NCBI RefSeq assembly: GCF_010686655.1
Contig: NZ_JAAGVY010000018.1
Span: forward strand, 18,387 to 82,386
DNA from: Cryomorpha ignava
GTDB lineage: Bacteria > Bacteroidota > Bacteroidia > Flavobacteriales_D > Cryomorphaceae
Direction of reading: 5' to 3'
DNA: 64,000 bases
The position numbers and the translations under genes were made by a program. Positions 17,779 through 27,528 of this stretch are shown here, one piece after another (position 1 is the stretch's first letter; each line of letters starts with the position of its first letter). The notes beneath the pieces were generated by a model, which did no database searches, was not told the DNA's origin, and saw only the letters and a list, made by a program, of their open reading frames with translations.

Positions 17779-19131
17779 ATGAATATTACCGAAGAAAAGA
17801 TAGACAGCCAAAATGCATTGTTGAAAATAAAATTGGAGCCGAACGACTATTCAGCTCAATATGACAGTGCGCTTAAGAAATATAGACAGCAAATTACGCT
17901 TCCCGGTTTCAGAGCCGGTAAGGTGCCAATGGGCATGGTAAAGCAGCGCTATGGTAGGTCTCTTCTGGTAGAAGAACTAAATAAAGTGCTGAACGAAAAC
18001 ATTCAGAAGTACATTAAAGATAAAGAGCTTCAGGTGCTTGGAAGTCCTATTCCCAGTGAGTCTCATAAAGAGCAGGGCAATTGGGATAATCCGGCAGATT
18101 TTGAGTTTGTTTACGAACTCGGTCTGGCTCCTGAACTGAAAGTGGAGATATCTAAAAAAGATAAATTTGACTTCCATACGATTAAAGTAGAAGGTAAAAT
18201 GCTCGATGAGCAGATTAATAATGTTGCACGCCGCTACGGCAAAATGTCTGAAGCCATGAAAGCCGGAGCAAATGATATGCTTGTTGGCGATTTTGTAGAG
18301 CTTGATGAGAATGATGAAATTGTGCCAGGTGGGATTATGAACCAGGCCACTGTTTCGCTTGAGTTTGTTGATAAGGCCGAGCAAAAGAAATTTTTAGATA
18401 AAAAAGCGGGTGATGATGTTGTGGTAGATCCACACAAAGTATCTCGCGGTCACGACGATTTAGCTAAAATGCTGGGTGTTGCCCATCACGATGTTCACGA
18501 TATCAATACAAACTTCAAATTTATGATTCGTGAAATCAAGCATCTGGAGCCTGCCGTATTAAATCAGGAGTTTTTTGATAAAATCTTTGGTGAAGGAGAA
18601 GTAAAAGACGAAAAGGAGTTTCGTGAAAAAATAACCAAAGACCTCGAAAAAGGGTTTGTGGCCGATAGCGAGCGCCTTTTTAAAAGAGACATTACAAATA
18701 AACTTATTGCAGATTACAATCCTTCACTTCCCGATGCCTTCCTGAAAAAATGGATACGCATGACGAATGAGAAGCCTGTGACGGCCGAAGAGGTAGAAAA
18801 CGATTATGATCAATACCAAAAAAGTCTTCAATGGCAGTTGATTTTTAATAAACTCGTAGAAAACGAAGCAATTAAAATAAAAAGTGATGAAGTTATTGAG
18901 CGCACGAAACAACTAATGATCAGCCAATACGCTCAATACGGCATGCCTGCACCAGAAGAAGAGGAGCTAAAGCAAACGGCTCTTCGCGTTTTGTCAAATC
19001 AGGATGAGTCGCGCAAGGTTTACGATATGCTTTACGATGAAAAATTGATTGCATACATTCGTGAAAACGCCACAGTAAAGGAAAAACCTGTAACTTACGA
19101 CGAGTTTGTGGAGATGGCCAATAAGGCATAA
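17779..19131 (+). CDS. tig: Trigger factor, ribosome-associated chaperone
   Basis: 450 residues. The N-terminal ribosome-binding domain carries the signature LPGFRAGKVPMGMVKQRYG (about residues 40-58; GFRxGKxP in the family). The middle region (about 150-250) occupies the place of the FKBP-type isomerase domain but shows no clear FKBP signature, as is common in Bacteroidota trigger factors. The C-terminal helical chaperone arm runs to residue 450. It binds nascent chains at the ribosome exit. tig is followed by clpP (44 bp) and clpX (32 bp), the classical order, so co-expression of folding and degradation factors is likely. Confidence 0.93.
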   Translation: MNITEEKIDSQNALLKIKLEPNDYSAQYDSALKKYRQQITLPGFRAGKVPMGMVKQRYGRSLLVEELNKVLNENIQKYIKDKELQVLGSPIPSESHKEQGNWDNPADFEFVYELGLAPELKVEISKKDKFDFHTIKVEGKMLDEQINNVARRYGKMSEAMKAGANDMLVGDFVELDENDEIVPGGIMNQATVSLEFVDKAEQKKFLDKKAGDDVVVDPHKVSRGHDDLAKMLGVAHHDVHDINTNFKFMIREIKHLEPAVLNQEFFDKIFGEGEVKDEKEFREKITKDLEKGFVADSERLFKRDITNKLIADYNPSLPDAFLKKWIRMTNEKPVTAEEVENDYDQYQKSLQWQLIFNKLVENEAIKIKSDEVIERTKQLMISQYAQYGMPAPEEEELKQTALRVLSNQDESRKVYDMLYDEKLIAYIRENATVKEKPVTYDEFVEMANKA

Positions 19132-19175
19132 TCTTCTGACTATCAAATTTTAAGAAAGTAGAATAGAAAAAATTT

Positions 19176-19841
19176 ATGGCAAATAAATCAGAATTTGAAC
19201 GCTATGCCACCGGGCATCACAGAATTAACAGTCTATATCTTAACGATTACGTAAAAAATCTAACTCCCTATATTATAGAGGAACGCCAGCTTAACGTAGC
19301 GCAGATGGACGTATTTTCGAGACTCATGATGGATCGAATTATTTTTCTGGGCACAGGAATAGACGATCAGGTAGCAAATATTATTCAGGCGCAACTTTTG
19401 TTTTTGGAAAGTACTGACCCTAAAAAAGATATTCAGATTTATCTGAATTCTCCGGGAGGATCTGTTTATGCGGGTCTCGGTATTTACGATACTATGCAAT
19501 ATATTGCTCCTGATGTAGCAACGATCTGTACAGGTATGGCTGCATCTATGGGTGCTGTATTGCTATGTGCTGGCACCAAGGGTAAACGAACTGCACTAAA
19601 GCATTCGCGTGTTATGATTCACCAGCCTCTTGGTGGTGCTCAAGGTCAGGCATCTGATATTGAGATTACTGCACGTGAGATTATTAAGTTGAAAAAAGAA
19701 CTTTACGATATTATTGCCGAACACAGCGGACAGTCTTACGAAAAGGTAAACGAAGACAGCGACCGGGATTATTGGATGCGCGCAGAAGAGGCAAAAGAAT
19801 ACGGAATGATTGACGAAGTGCTCGTAAGAAATACGAAATAA
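19176..19841 (+). CDS. clpP: ATP-dependent Clp protease proteolytic subunit
   Basis: 221 residues. The serine protease triad is complete: S124 in [11 protein letters not shown]149 in VMIHQPLGG and D194 in NEDSDRD. The oxyanion-loop sequence [22 protein letters not shown] is canonical. ClpP forms a double heptamer barrel and degrades proteins unfolded by ClpX, encoded next. The N-terminus is about 15-20 residues longer than mature E. coli ClpP, consistent with a processed propeptide. Confidence 0.96.
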   Translation: MANKSEFERYATGHHRINSLYLNDYVKNLTPYIIEERQLNVAQMDVFSRLMMDRIIFLGTGIDDQVANIIQAQLLFLESTDPKKDIQIYLNSPGGSVYAGLGIYDTMQYIAPDVATICTGMAASMGAVLLCAGTKGKRTALKHSRVMIHQPLGGAQGQASDIEITAREIIKLKKELYDIIAEHSGQSYEKVNEDSDRDYWMRAEEAKEYGMIDEVLVRNTK

Positions 19842-19873
19842 TTGCACGATTAATCAATTGATAAAAATGACTT

Positions 19874-21109
19874 ATGTCAGATAAGAAGGAAATAAAATGC
19901 TCTTTTTGCGGACGCGGAAAAAGTGAAGTGAACGTGCTAATCGCAGGTGTGACAGGCCATATATGCGATAATTGTATTACACAGGCGCAGAGCATTATTA
20001 AAGAGGAGATTGCACAAAAAGCACAAAAACAGCTCGAATCAAATCTGGTGCTTCAGAAGCCTTACGAGATTAAGAATTACATGGATAATTATGTAATTGG
20101 ACAAGATCAGGCCAAAAAGGTACTAAGCGTGGCCGTGTATAATCACTACAAGCGTTTGCTCCAAAAAGCAGACGATGATGAAGTGGAGATTGAAAAGTCG
20201 AATATTGTACTTGTAGGAGAGACCGGTACCGGTAAAACCTTAATGGCCAAAACGATAGCAAAAATGCTTAATGTGCCATTTTGTATTGCCGATGCTACAA
20301 TTCTTACTGAAGCCGGATATGTTGGCGAAGATGTGGAGAGCATTTTGTCTAGACTTTTGCAAGCTGCAGATTATGACGTAGCGCTGGCAGAACGAGGAAT
20401 TGTGTTTGTAGATGAGATTGACAAAATAGCCCGCAAAAGCGATAATGCCAGTATTACGAGAGATGTAAGTGGTGAAGGTGTGCAGCAGGCGTTGCTTAAA
20501 TTACTCGAAGGGTCTGAGGTAAATGTGCCGCCGCAAGGGGGTAGAAAACACCCCGAGCAAAAGCTTATTCAGATAAATACTCAGAATATTCTATTTATTT
20601 GCGGAGGTGCTTTTGACGGTATCCAGCGCATTATTGAAAGAAGGGTAAAGAGTTCAACTATTGGCTATAGCTCGAGCGTTGAAAATGATAATTTTGATAA
20701 GGAGAACATTCTTCAATATGTTTCACCGCAAGATTTGAAATCTTTTGGGTTAATCCCAGAGCTGATTGGTCGTTTTCCGGTTTTGAGTTATCTCAACCCT
20801 TTAGATAAAGAAACCTTGCGCAGAATTCTTACAGAGCCTAAAAATGCATTGGTTAAGCAATATGTCAAGCTTTTCGATATGGATGGGGTTAAACTTTCAT
20901 TCGATAAGAAAACCCTTGATTTTATTGTTGACAAGGCAATGGAATATAAACTTGGAGCGCGGGGTTTGCGCTCAATTTGCGAGGCTATTCTTACCGATTT
21001 GATGTTTGAACTTCCATCAGACAACAAGATGAAAGCATTTAATGTAACGGTAGATTACGCAAATGAAAAATTCAGTAAATCAAAAATTTCTCAACTTAAA
21101 GCTGCTTGA
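19874..21109 (+). CDS. clpX: ATP-dependent Clp protease ATP-binding subunit ClpX
   Basis: 411 residues. The N-terminal C4 zinc finger (C9, C12, C31, C34) selects substrates and adaptors. The AAA+ core has Walker A GETGTGKT (115-122), Walker B IVFVDEID (176-182), a pore loop and sensor 2 GARGLR. The ClpP-docking IGF-type loop is less obvious. ClpX unfolds tagged proteins and feeds them to ClpP. An out-of-frame start for the next gene at 21063 would overlap the clpX end, but the better start is 21147. Confidence 0.96.
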   Translation: MSDKKEIKCSFCGRGKSEVNVLIAGVTGHICDNCITQAQSIIKEEIAQKAQKQLESNLVLQKPYEIKNYMDNYVIGQDQAKKVLSVAVYNHYKRLLQKADDDEVEIEKSNIVLVGETGTGKTLMAKTIAKMLNVPFCIADATILTEAGYVGEDVESILSRLLQAADYDVALAERGIVFVDEIDKIARKSDNASITRDVSGEGVQQALLKLLEGSEVNVPPQGGRKHPEQKLIQINTQNILFICGGAFDGIQRIIERRVKSSTIGYSSSVENDNFDKENILQYVSPQDLKSFGLIPELIGRFPVLSYLNPLDKETLRRILTEPKNALVKQYVKLFDMDGVKLSFDKKTLDFIVDKAMEYKLGARGLRSICEAILTDLMFELPSDNKMKAFNVTVDYANEKFSKSKISQLKAA

Positions 21110-21146
21110 TAATCGAGTAGAATTCACTAAACAAATATCCTTAAAA

Positions 21147-21968
21147 ATGAAAAAACTATTGATTTTGGCCATGATGGCCTTTACTTTTGGAGCAAATGCA
21201 CAGACATTCCCACAACCAAGCCCACTCGCTAAAGTGTATCAGGTGGTAGGCCTTAATGAAATGGAAATTGTGTACAGCAGTCCTGCAGTGCGCGAGCGCA
21301 AAGTATTTGGTGAGATGTTGCCAAATAACGAGCTTTGGAGAACAGGAGCAAACAGTGCAACGAAACTCACGGCCTCTGATAAATTTATGGTTGGAGATAA
21401 GGTAGTAGAAGCTGGTTCTTACTCTATTTTCACAATCCCTGCTGAAAAGGATATTACTTTTATCCTTAATTCAGATGAGAATGCTTCTGGTGGAAGCTAT
21501 GATGAAACGAAGGATGTTGCACGAGTAAAAGTTCCATTTAACACTAGCGAAAAAAATATGGAGCGCCTGCAGTTTACGTTTGCCAACACAACGCCAAGCG
21601 GTTCAGACATCATGTTCAGATGGGCAGATCGCAGTTTTGTTGTTCCTGTAAAGGTTATGACTGATGAGGCTGTTAAAATGAATTATGATGCTAAACTTAA
21701 AGAGTATGAAGGTGAGTTTTCATTGTACAGCGAAGCGGCAAATTACTACCTTGAAACAGGAAATAATAAGCTGGCGCTTGAAATGGCTAAGAAATCAACA
21801 GATTTGAACAAGAAATTCTGGAATACGCACACTCTTGCGAAAGCTTATGTGGCCAATGGAGACAAAAAGAACGCTAAGATTGCAGCAGAAGAGTCATTGA
21901 AATTAGCCCAAGAAGCTAATTATGATCACTACATCAAATTAAATGAAAAGATGATTTCTGAATTGTAA
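21147..21968 (+). CDS. Secreted DUF2911 domain protein
   Basis: 273 residues from ATG 21147, chosen because it begins a signal peptide (MKKLLILAMMAFTFGANAQ) and a longer reading from 21063 would overlap clpX and bury it. The DUF2911 domain (about 25-165) contains VGLNEMEIVYSSPAVRERKVFGEMLPNNELWRTGANSATKL. The C-terminal ~90 residues look like TPR-type helices (KLALEMAKKSTDLNKKFWNTHTLAKAY). The family is periplasmic or surface-exposed in Bacteroidota, with no established function. A terminator follows. Confidence 0.85.
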   Translation: MKKLLILAMMAFTFGANAQTFPQPSPLAKVYQVVGLNEMEIVYSSPAVRERKVFGEMLPNNELWRTGANSATKLTASDKFMVGDKVVEAGSYSIFTIPAEKDITFILNSDENASGGSYDETKDVARVKVPFNTSEKNMERLQFTFANTTPSGSDIMFRWADRSFVVPVKVMTDEAVKMNYDAKLKEYEGEFSLYSEAANYYLETGNNKLALEMAKKSTDLNKKFWNTHTLAKAYVANGDKKNAKIAAEESLKLAQEANYDHYIKLNEKMISEL

Positions 21969-21989
21969 TCAACTTATAATACTTTATGT

Positions 21990-22025
21990 AAAAAGCTGCT
22001 TCGAAACCGAGGTAGCTTTTTTTTG
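21990..22025 (+). terminator. Terminator after the DUF2911 gene
   Basis: A 13-bp stem, AAAAGCTGCTTCG with CGAGGTAGCTTTT (two G-T pairs), has an AAAC-type loop and an eight-T run. Confidence 0.88.
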
Positions 22026-22081
22026 GCTCTTAACTTTATTGGCGTCCCAAACCTGGCAGACTTTTTTCAGATTATCTTTTC

Positions 22082-23785
22082 TTATTCAACTACCGGTTTT
22101 CGATTCTCAATAGCCGAAAAGAGTATTCCAAACAGAATTACCAGGCCGCAACCTATAATATTGAAATACAAGTAAGAGATATATTCACTGAAAAATATAA
22201 AGGTCAGGATTACCGAAATTTGAGCGAGAAGCGCCGCTATAAATACACTTCTGCCTCTTACAAATTTGAAAAAGAAAGCCACCAGAAAAATTCCAAGGAT
22301 AGTTCCATAAAAAATACTTCCCAAAATATTTACTGCCTCAATCAGGTTTTCAAATAAATCTGCTGTTAGTGCAAACCCCAAAGCTATGGCTCCCCACAGA
22401 GCGGTAAGCCACTTTGAAGCTATTAAATAGTGTTTTTCTGATTTCCCGGGTTGGATTACGCGCTTGTAAAAATCTACCGAGCTCGTTGATCCCAAAGCGT
22501 TAAGCTCTCCCGCTGTGCTCGACATAGCCGCCGAGAGAATTACTGCCAGCAAAAGCCCTATGAGACCGGCCGGCATGAAATTGAGAATATAGGTAATGAA
22601 CACGTAATCTGAATCGCGCTGTGTGTTATTCGGAAATTCGGAAATAACCAATTCCTTTGCTGCATTGCGCAGTGATTTGCCTTCGGCATTAAGCTCTCTA
22701 AGATTAGTCGTTGCCCGATCTATCGCATCTTCATTGCCATTGTCCATCGCACTTATAAGTTCATACGAAGCAGCTTCCTTTTTATCGTGATTTGCATAGT
22801 GTTCCGATCGTAGTTCATCGAGTTGTCCTTTGCTTTCGGTATTTTCTAATAGCCCTAAAGAAGTGCTGTCAAAAAGTACGTCGTGCTGCTGAAACTGAAA
22901 GAATACAAATACCAGAACCCCCGTTAGCAAGATAAAAAACTGCATTGGAATTTTCAGAACGGCATTAAACATCAGCCCCATTCTGCTTTCGCGAACGCTG
23001 CTGCCACCGAGATACCGCTGCACCTGCGATTGATCAGTGCCAAAATAAGATAGTGCGAGAAACAAACCTCCCGTTATTCCGGACCAGAATGTGTAGCGCT
23101 CTTTAACGTCGAAACTAAAATTTATAGCGTCCGTTTTACCCATTTTGCCCGCCAGCTTTAGTCCGTCGATCACACCCACACCTTGAGGTAAATTATTAAT
23201 TATAGTACCAAAGGCAATTCCCATCCCGATAAGGATAATTCCCATTTGCCATTTCTGGGTAAGGCTTACCGCCTTAGAACCACCGGAAACGGTATAGATA
23301 ATTACTAAAACACCAACAACTAAAATCGTTAGTGTTAAGTTCCAGTTTAGTACTGATGAGAGTACGATTGCGGGCGCATAAATCGTTATTCCTGCCGCCA
23401 GCCCGCGCTGAATGAGAAAAAGAGAAGCCGCCAGCAATCTGCTTTTAAGATCAAATCGCCTCTCCAAATATTCATAAGCGGTATAAACCTTGAGCTTATA
23501 ATAAATTGGAATAAATACTATAGAGATAATTATAAGTGCAATCGGCAATCCGAGGTAATTCTGCACAAATGCCATCCCCGATTCGAATGCCAGACCCGGA
23601 GTACTTAAAAACGTAATAGCACTGGCTTGAGTCGCCATGACCGAAAGACCAATAGTACCCCATTTTAACTTATTATCACCCAGAAAATAGCCTTCAATAT
23701 TTTTGCTTTTTCGTGTTTTCAGGGTGCCGTAAATCACAATTGTCAAAAGCGTACCAAGCATTACGGCATAGTCTAATCCACTCAT
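22082..23785 (-). CDS. Sodium:solute symporter (SSF family)
   Basis: 567 residues with about 13 hydrophobic segments. Family marks are EGYFLGDNKLKWGTIGLSVMATQASAITFLSTPGLAFESG near the N-terminus, the Na+-site region in TM1, and GTDQSQVQRYLGG in the middle. A hydrophilic insertion of about 100 residues rich in Glu, Asp and Asn (about 310-400) interrupts the barrel between hydrophobic segments. The substrate is not predictable; the operon partner, a PIG-L deacetylase, hints at an amino- or acetylated sugar. The start codon overlaps the stop of the small membrane gene upstream (ATGA), so translation is probably coupled. Confidence 0.88.
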   Translation of the reverse strand: MSGLDYAVMLGTLLTIVIYGTLKTRKSKNIEGYFLGDNKLKWGTIGLSVMATQASAITFLSTPGLAFESGMAFVQNYLGLPIALIIISIVFIPIYYKLKVYTAYEYLERRFDLKSRLLAASLFLIQRGLAAGITIYAPAIVLSSVLNWNLTLTILVVGVLVIIYTVSGGSKAVSLTQKWQMGIILIGMGIAFGTIINNLPQGVGVIDGLKLAGKMGKTDAINFSFDVKERYTFWSGITGGLFLALSYFGTDQSQVQRYLGGSSVRESRMGLMFNAVLKIPMQFFILLTGVLVFVFFQFQQHDVLFDSTSLGLLENTESKGQLDELRSEHYANHDKKEAASYELISAMDNGNEDAIDRATTNLRELNAEGKSLRNAAKELVISEFPNNTQRDSDYVFITYILNFMPAGLIGLLLAVILSAAMSSTAGELNALGSTSSVDFYKRVIQPGKSEKHYLIASKWLTALWGAIALGFALTADLFENLIEAVNILGSIFYGTILGIFLVAFFFKFVRGRSVFIAALLAQISVILTFIFFSEYISYLYFNIIGCGLVILFGILFSAIENRKPVVE

Positions 23786-23913
23786 GCTGTAAGTACTGTA
23801 AATAAGTACATAAAAAGAGTAAATAGCGCAAACCAGCCTATTACCAGCAGGTAAACTTTTTTCCAGTTTGTTTTGTCAGATGGCAATTCCTTCTTGTCAA
23901 TATGATCCTCCAT
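23782..23913 (-). CDS. 43-residue single-pass membrane protein coupled to the SSF symporter
   Basis: This short frame reads MEDHIDKKELPSDKTNWKK, then a hydrophobic helix (about residues 20-42: VYLLVIGWFALFTLFMYLF...) and ends TVLTA. It starts 1 base after the PIG-L stop and its TGA overlaps the symporter ATG, so it is wedged exactly between two genes. The charged cytoplasmic-looking start and one membrane helix resemble small accessory subunits found next to some SSF carriers (for example the YhdT-PanF arrangement), but I do not recognise the family. The tight coupling is the main evidence that it is real. Confidence 0.8.
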   Translation of the reverse strand: MEDHIDKKELPSDKTNWKKVYLLVIGWFALFTLFMYLFTVLTA

Positions 23914-23914
23914 A

Positions 23915-26413
23915 TCAGTTTTTTGGGTCTTGACTGCCTAACGCCAAAATGTTAGCCAAGAGGCGATATGCGCCGGGCACGCCTGCGGGGAGCTGGCGGA
24001 AAAAAGAAATGCCGGAATAAACAAAATATCCGCTTCCATGTGGAGCTACAATTAAACCCCCGTCACGAGCTGGTTCACCACTATCGTTCCATGAGATAAG
24101 AGCTTGGAATTTCGGATCCCAGTCGGCAGCAAAATAGAGACCGCGCTCCTGCACCCAATTGTCAAAATCGGCTTGGGTAATTTTATTCGGATAGTTCATT
24201 AGGGCGTGATCCGGAAGCAACATACTAGCCACTGCATTTTCGTCTGTTACACGCTCACGTGTAATTGTAAACGGGTAGGGGCCAATTTTATCAGATTTCA
24301 ATCCCCGATTTGTGTTGTACTGCACCAACCAGATGCCACCGGCCTCTACGTACGCATTAAGGTTATCATTGTCAAATCCCAGATCATCGCGGGTGTTAAA
24401 AGCCCGAATACCTGTTACAATGGCATCAAACCTGCTCAAATTTCCACTTCGCAAATCATCTGCGTTTATATGTTCTACTTTATAGCCGGCTGCACCGAGA
24501 TATTTAGCAACATCATCGCCAGGGCCGTCTATATATCCAACTAATTGCACATCACCGGTCTTTAAGTCGATGGGAACGAGGTCAATAATAGCAGGTTTCA
24601 AAATAATCTGAGCAGGAATATGATCGTAATCTATTATTTCAAGACTCATAGCAGGCTTTCTCAAGGTTTTGTCAGATTTGATTACGCTTAATGAAGCTTT
24701 ACCACTCTGCGCTCCAGCTATAGCGCGCACATCGAAATTAATGATTTTCGCATTTCCTGCTCCTTCCAAATCGAGAGATACGCTTGTGGGAGCGGCTTCC
24801 CAGCCTTTCGGTAAATTGAGCTGAACCTCACCGCTAAATGCTTCACCATGATTTGTTGCAGTAATCTGTACCGTTCGATAGTCGTTGCCTGCGGCAATGT
24901 TTACATTTTCAGAGAAATTGAAAGTCACACGCGGAACGATATAAGTAGGATTGAAAATTACGGCTTTTGCCGGATCAATAATTTTCTCCTTAACAGGCAC
25001 ATTCACCGAAAAGGTGTAACCGTCTTTTTCAAAGAATAGGTCTGCGAATACGGAAGGAGCGTTTTGTGGATTTCCCAAAAGGGAATAGTCATTCACTAAA
25101 TAGATGTTTTCAAATGGCTCGTTAAGCCAGTAAGGGTTGCTCAATTCGGCATTTTCTTCAAGGTGCAATTTCACTTCTTCTGAGAAAAGAACGTTGTTCA
25201 CCAAATTTGCTTCACCCAAAATTTCTTTATTCTGGTATACTGCTTTCTTAAGAGTAAGCGAACTAGCGCCCGGGTTTACAATATCAATACGTGCAAATAC
25301 ATCCTGCCCAGGCACGACAAGCATTTTATCAGTATTGAACTCAATTGACACACCCAGCATATGAAGCAATAAATCGTTCAGCTCTTTTTGTTTTTGAATG
25401 AAAAACGGAGTTTTCTTTTTGCTGTTCATTATTTTCCCAGCTTTGGCGAGGGTACCGGCTGTGGCCGAAGGATTTAAGGGATCAAAGTTTTTAATTGCTT
25501 CGTCGATTAAACTGCCGATATCACTGGCGTCGTAACGCGACCAATCATTGCCAATTCCATCGAGTATTTCGCCCCCTGGAATTACTTTATCGCCTTTTAC
25601 ATATTTAATGTATTCGATATTCGTGCCATACGGAAAGTCTGTACCAAATCCCTGACTTTGGTGCTGGCTTCTGCTGCGAGAGGCAATTTGGGCGTAGCTT
25701 TCGCCAAGTAGGCTGTTGTATTCGCCCACATCAATCGTTAGAAACTCGTCTGAATTTTTGGCTTGCTCTTCCAAATCTTTTATCCACCACGAACTGGTGT
25801 TGAAATACAATCTTTTTGGTTGCCATACTTCTACTGCACTTAGCTGTTCCGGAAAAGCATCGGGATCAGCAGCCAGATCAAAAGCTTCTTCGGCCAGCAC
25901 GGCACTTGCCTCATGATGTCCGTGACCTGCGTAATTTGACGGTGGAAACCGGGTAATGATTACGTCGGGTCTGAATTTTCTGATTATGAAGACCACATCA
26001 GCAAGAATGTTTTCTTTGCCCCATTTCTCAAAAGTTTCTTCAGCCGATTTAGAATAACCAAAATCAACTGCACGTGAGAAGAATTGTTCGCCACCATCTA
26101 TTTTTCGGGCTGCCAGTAATTCCTGGGTTCTCAAAATACCAATTCCCGGTCCTATTTCTGTACCGATCAAATTTTGACCTCCATCTCCACGTGTTAGCGA
26201 CATGTACGCGGTACGCACATGTTGTTTGTTTTCGAAATAGGAAATCAATCTGGTGTTTTCATCATCGGGATGGGCAGCGAGATACAATACACTGGCGCCA
26301 GTATTAAGTTTTTCTAATTGATGATAAAGTTCTGAAGAAGTGTACGTGGTTGGAAACTGACCGAATAACCAGGAAAGGGATAAAGCAAAAATTGCCGTTA
26401 GCGAAATTCTCAT
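23915..26413 (-). CDS. Large secreted PIG-L family deacetylase
   Basis: 832 residues with a signal peptide (about 1-18, ending SWLFGQ). The PIG-L/LmbE catalytic domain (about 38-270) has the zinc motif AAHPDDE (H48, D50, D51 area) and the second metal motif HGHHEAS (164-170). Two later parts follow: a beta-sandwich-like region (about 470-600) and a C-terminal region with GYIDGPGDDVAKYLGAAGYKVEHI and ...GIRAFNTRDDL, resembling a glutamine-amidotransferase-like Rossmann domain (about 620-830). PIG-L enzymes remove acetyl groups from N-acetylglucosamine-type substrates. As first gene of the operon it probably supplies substrate for the symporter encoded third. Confidence 0.88.
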   Translation of the reverse strand: MRISLTAIFALSLSWLFGQFPTTYTSSELYHQLEKLNTGASVLYLAAHPDDENTRLISYFENKQHVRTAYMSLTRGDGGQNLIGTEIGPGIGILRTQELLAARKIDGGEQFFSRAVDFGYSKSAEETFEKWGKENILADVVFIIRKFRPDVIITRFPPSNYAGHGHHEASAVLAEEAFDLAADPDAFPEQLSAVEVWQPKRLYFNTSSWWIKDLEEQAKNSDEFLTIDVGEYNSLLGESYAQIASRSRSQHQSQGFGTDFPYGTNIEYIKYVKGDKVIPGGEILDGIGNDWSRYDASDIGSLIDEAIKNFDPLNPSATAGTLAKAGKIMNSKKKTPFFIQKQKELNDLLLHMLGVSIEFNTDKMLVVPGQDVFARIDIVNPGASSLTLKKAVYQNKEILGEANLVNNVLFSEEVKLHLEENAELSNPYWLNEPFENIYLVNDYSLLGNPQNAPSVFADLFFEKDGYTFSVNVPVKEKIIDPAKAVIFNPTYIVPRVTFNFSENVNIAAGNDYRTVQITATNHGEAFSGEVQLNLPKGWEAAPTSVSLDLEGAGNAKIINFDVRAIAGAQSGKASLSVIKSDKTLRKPAMSLEIIDYDHIPAQIILKPAIIDLVPIDLKTGDVQLVGYIDGPGDDVAKYLGAAGYKVEHINADDLRSGNLSRFDAIVTGIRAFNTRDDLGFDNDNLNAYVEAGGIWLVQYNTNRGLKSDKIGPYPFTITRERVTDENAVASMLLPDHALMNYPNKITQADFDNWVQERGLYFAADWDPKFQALISWNDSGEPARDGGLIVAPHGSGYFVYSGISFFRQLPAGVPGAYRLLANILALGSQDPKN

Positions 26414-26436
26414 TTTTAAAAGTACGAGTTAAGCGG

Positions 26437-26444
26437 CAAATATA
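26437..26444 (-). promoter_or_regulatory. -7 element TATATTTG of the PIG-L/symporter operon
   Basis: Exact TAnnTTTG match on the minus strand, 24 bases upstream of the PIG-L ATG. Confidence 0.6.
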
Positions 26445-26477
26445 ACGAGAAGAAATAGAGTGAACCTTTAAGATATC

Positions 26478-27062
26478 TTAAAGTGGTCGAGAAATCTGCG
26501 CGTAGGACTTGAAAATAGCCTCGTCAGCACAGAAAGATTTAATTTGTTGGATTTGATCTGCATTTAGCGATGTTTCAAATCCGGGATTTGTTTCGATATC
26601 AATTCCAAAAATGTCTGAGCGTTCAATGCGGGTATTAAAAGACTCCATGGTAACGAAGAATGATGCATTGCTATTAATCATTTTTCGCTTAAGCGTGTAT
26701 TTTTCAATCATTATGTTCAGCGACTTATTGGCTGGGCATGTTTTAATTGAAACGTTGTCGATATCTTCAAAGTCGCCATTTTTATTTTCGACTCTCACAA
26801 CGGTTTTACTCAAAACATCAATTTGAGTATCATCTTCCTGAGTAGATTCAAGCTGATGAAACTCATAACACGGCTCTTCGCAGAAGCGGACAGTGTCTAA
26901 AACATGCTGAACAGCGGGCTCATCAAGCAATAAATTATGCTCTGCAATCTCCTCACTTTTCGAGAAATCGCTATTCAATCCATTGATTCCCAGTATTCCG
27001 GCTGAAACCAGAAGAAGAGAAGCGAGGCTGAAGAAGATGATATGACTAACTTGTTTTTTCAT
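26478..27062 (-). CDS. Membrane-anchored protein of unknown function
   Basis: 194 residues. One hydrophobic segment (about 9-28, HIIFFSLASLLLVSAGILGI) serves as signal anchor or signal peptide. The rest is acidic with four Cys (RFCEEPCYEF, KTCPANKS, SFCADEA) that could form two disulfides in the periplasm. I recognise no domain. It is preceded by 466 bp without genes and is not in an operon with the PIG-L gene, which has its own promoter. Confidence 0.65.
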   Translation of the reverse strand: MKKQVSHIIFFSLASLLLVSAGILGINGLNSDFSKSEEIAEHNLLLDEPAVQHVLDTVRFCEEPCYEFHQLESTQEDDTQIDVLSKTVVRVENKNGDFEDIDNVSIKTCPANKSLNIMIEKYTLKRKMINSNASFFVTMESFNTRIERSDIFGIDIETNPGFETSLNADQIQQIKSFCADEAIFKSYAQISRPL

Positions 27063-27528
27063 TTTGTTAATGATCGCTAAAAATACATTATCTTTTGGAC
27101 ATATCCAAATATCATTATAATTTTTGTTAACGGATCAATTTTAGAACGTGTTGGGTACAAAAATGTTTTACGGTCGTTGAAAAAAATAGTCATTCTGAGG
27201 CCGTTGATGTAAAATGTCGGAAGAAACGTAATCCTGTCTTTACTTCAAGCATCTATGAGCCAATGGATATGCTGATCTCCTTACAAATCGACTGTAAAAA
27301 TTTCGATGATTACAATTAGGTTCTCTAAGTATTTCCAAATAATGCTTTCGCGCGCCCCTGGCAGGGGCGCGCTTGGGAATTGATTTACAATAGAATTCTA
27401 CACATTTTTACATGAGTTCAGAAGCTTATAAATATTTGTATAAAAAGATTAGTCGGTTTTGTGGTTAAATATTTCTTTGTTTTCACCACATAGAAATAGG
27501 CACATTTGGGATGTTGCAATGGGTAACG
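27063..27528. other. Gene-free region between folA and the anchored protein
   Basis: No coding frame of note. The region is AT-rich except for a perfect 11-bp GC-rich inverted repeat at 27350-27372 (GCGCGCCCCTG and CAGGGGCGCGC around one base). It has no T-run and is not a typical terminator. Confidence 0.6.
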
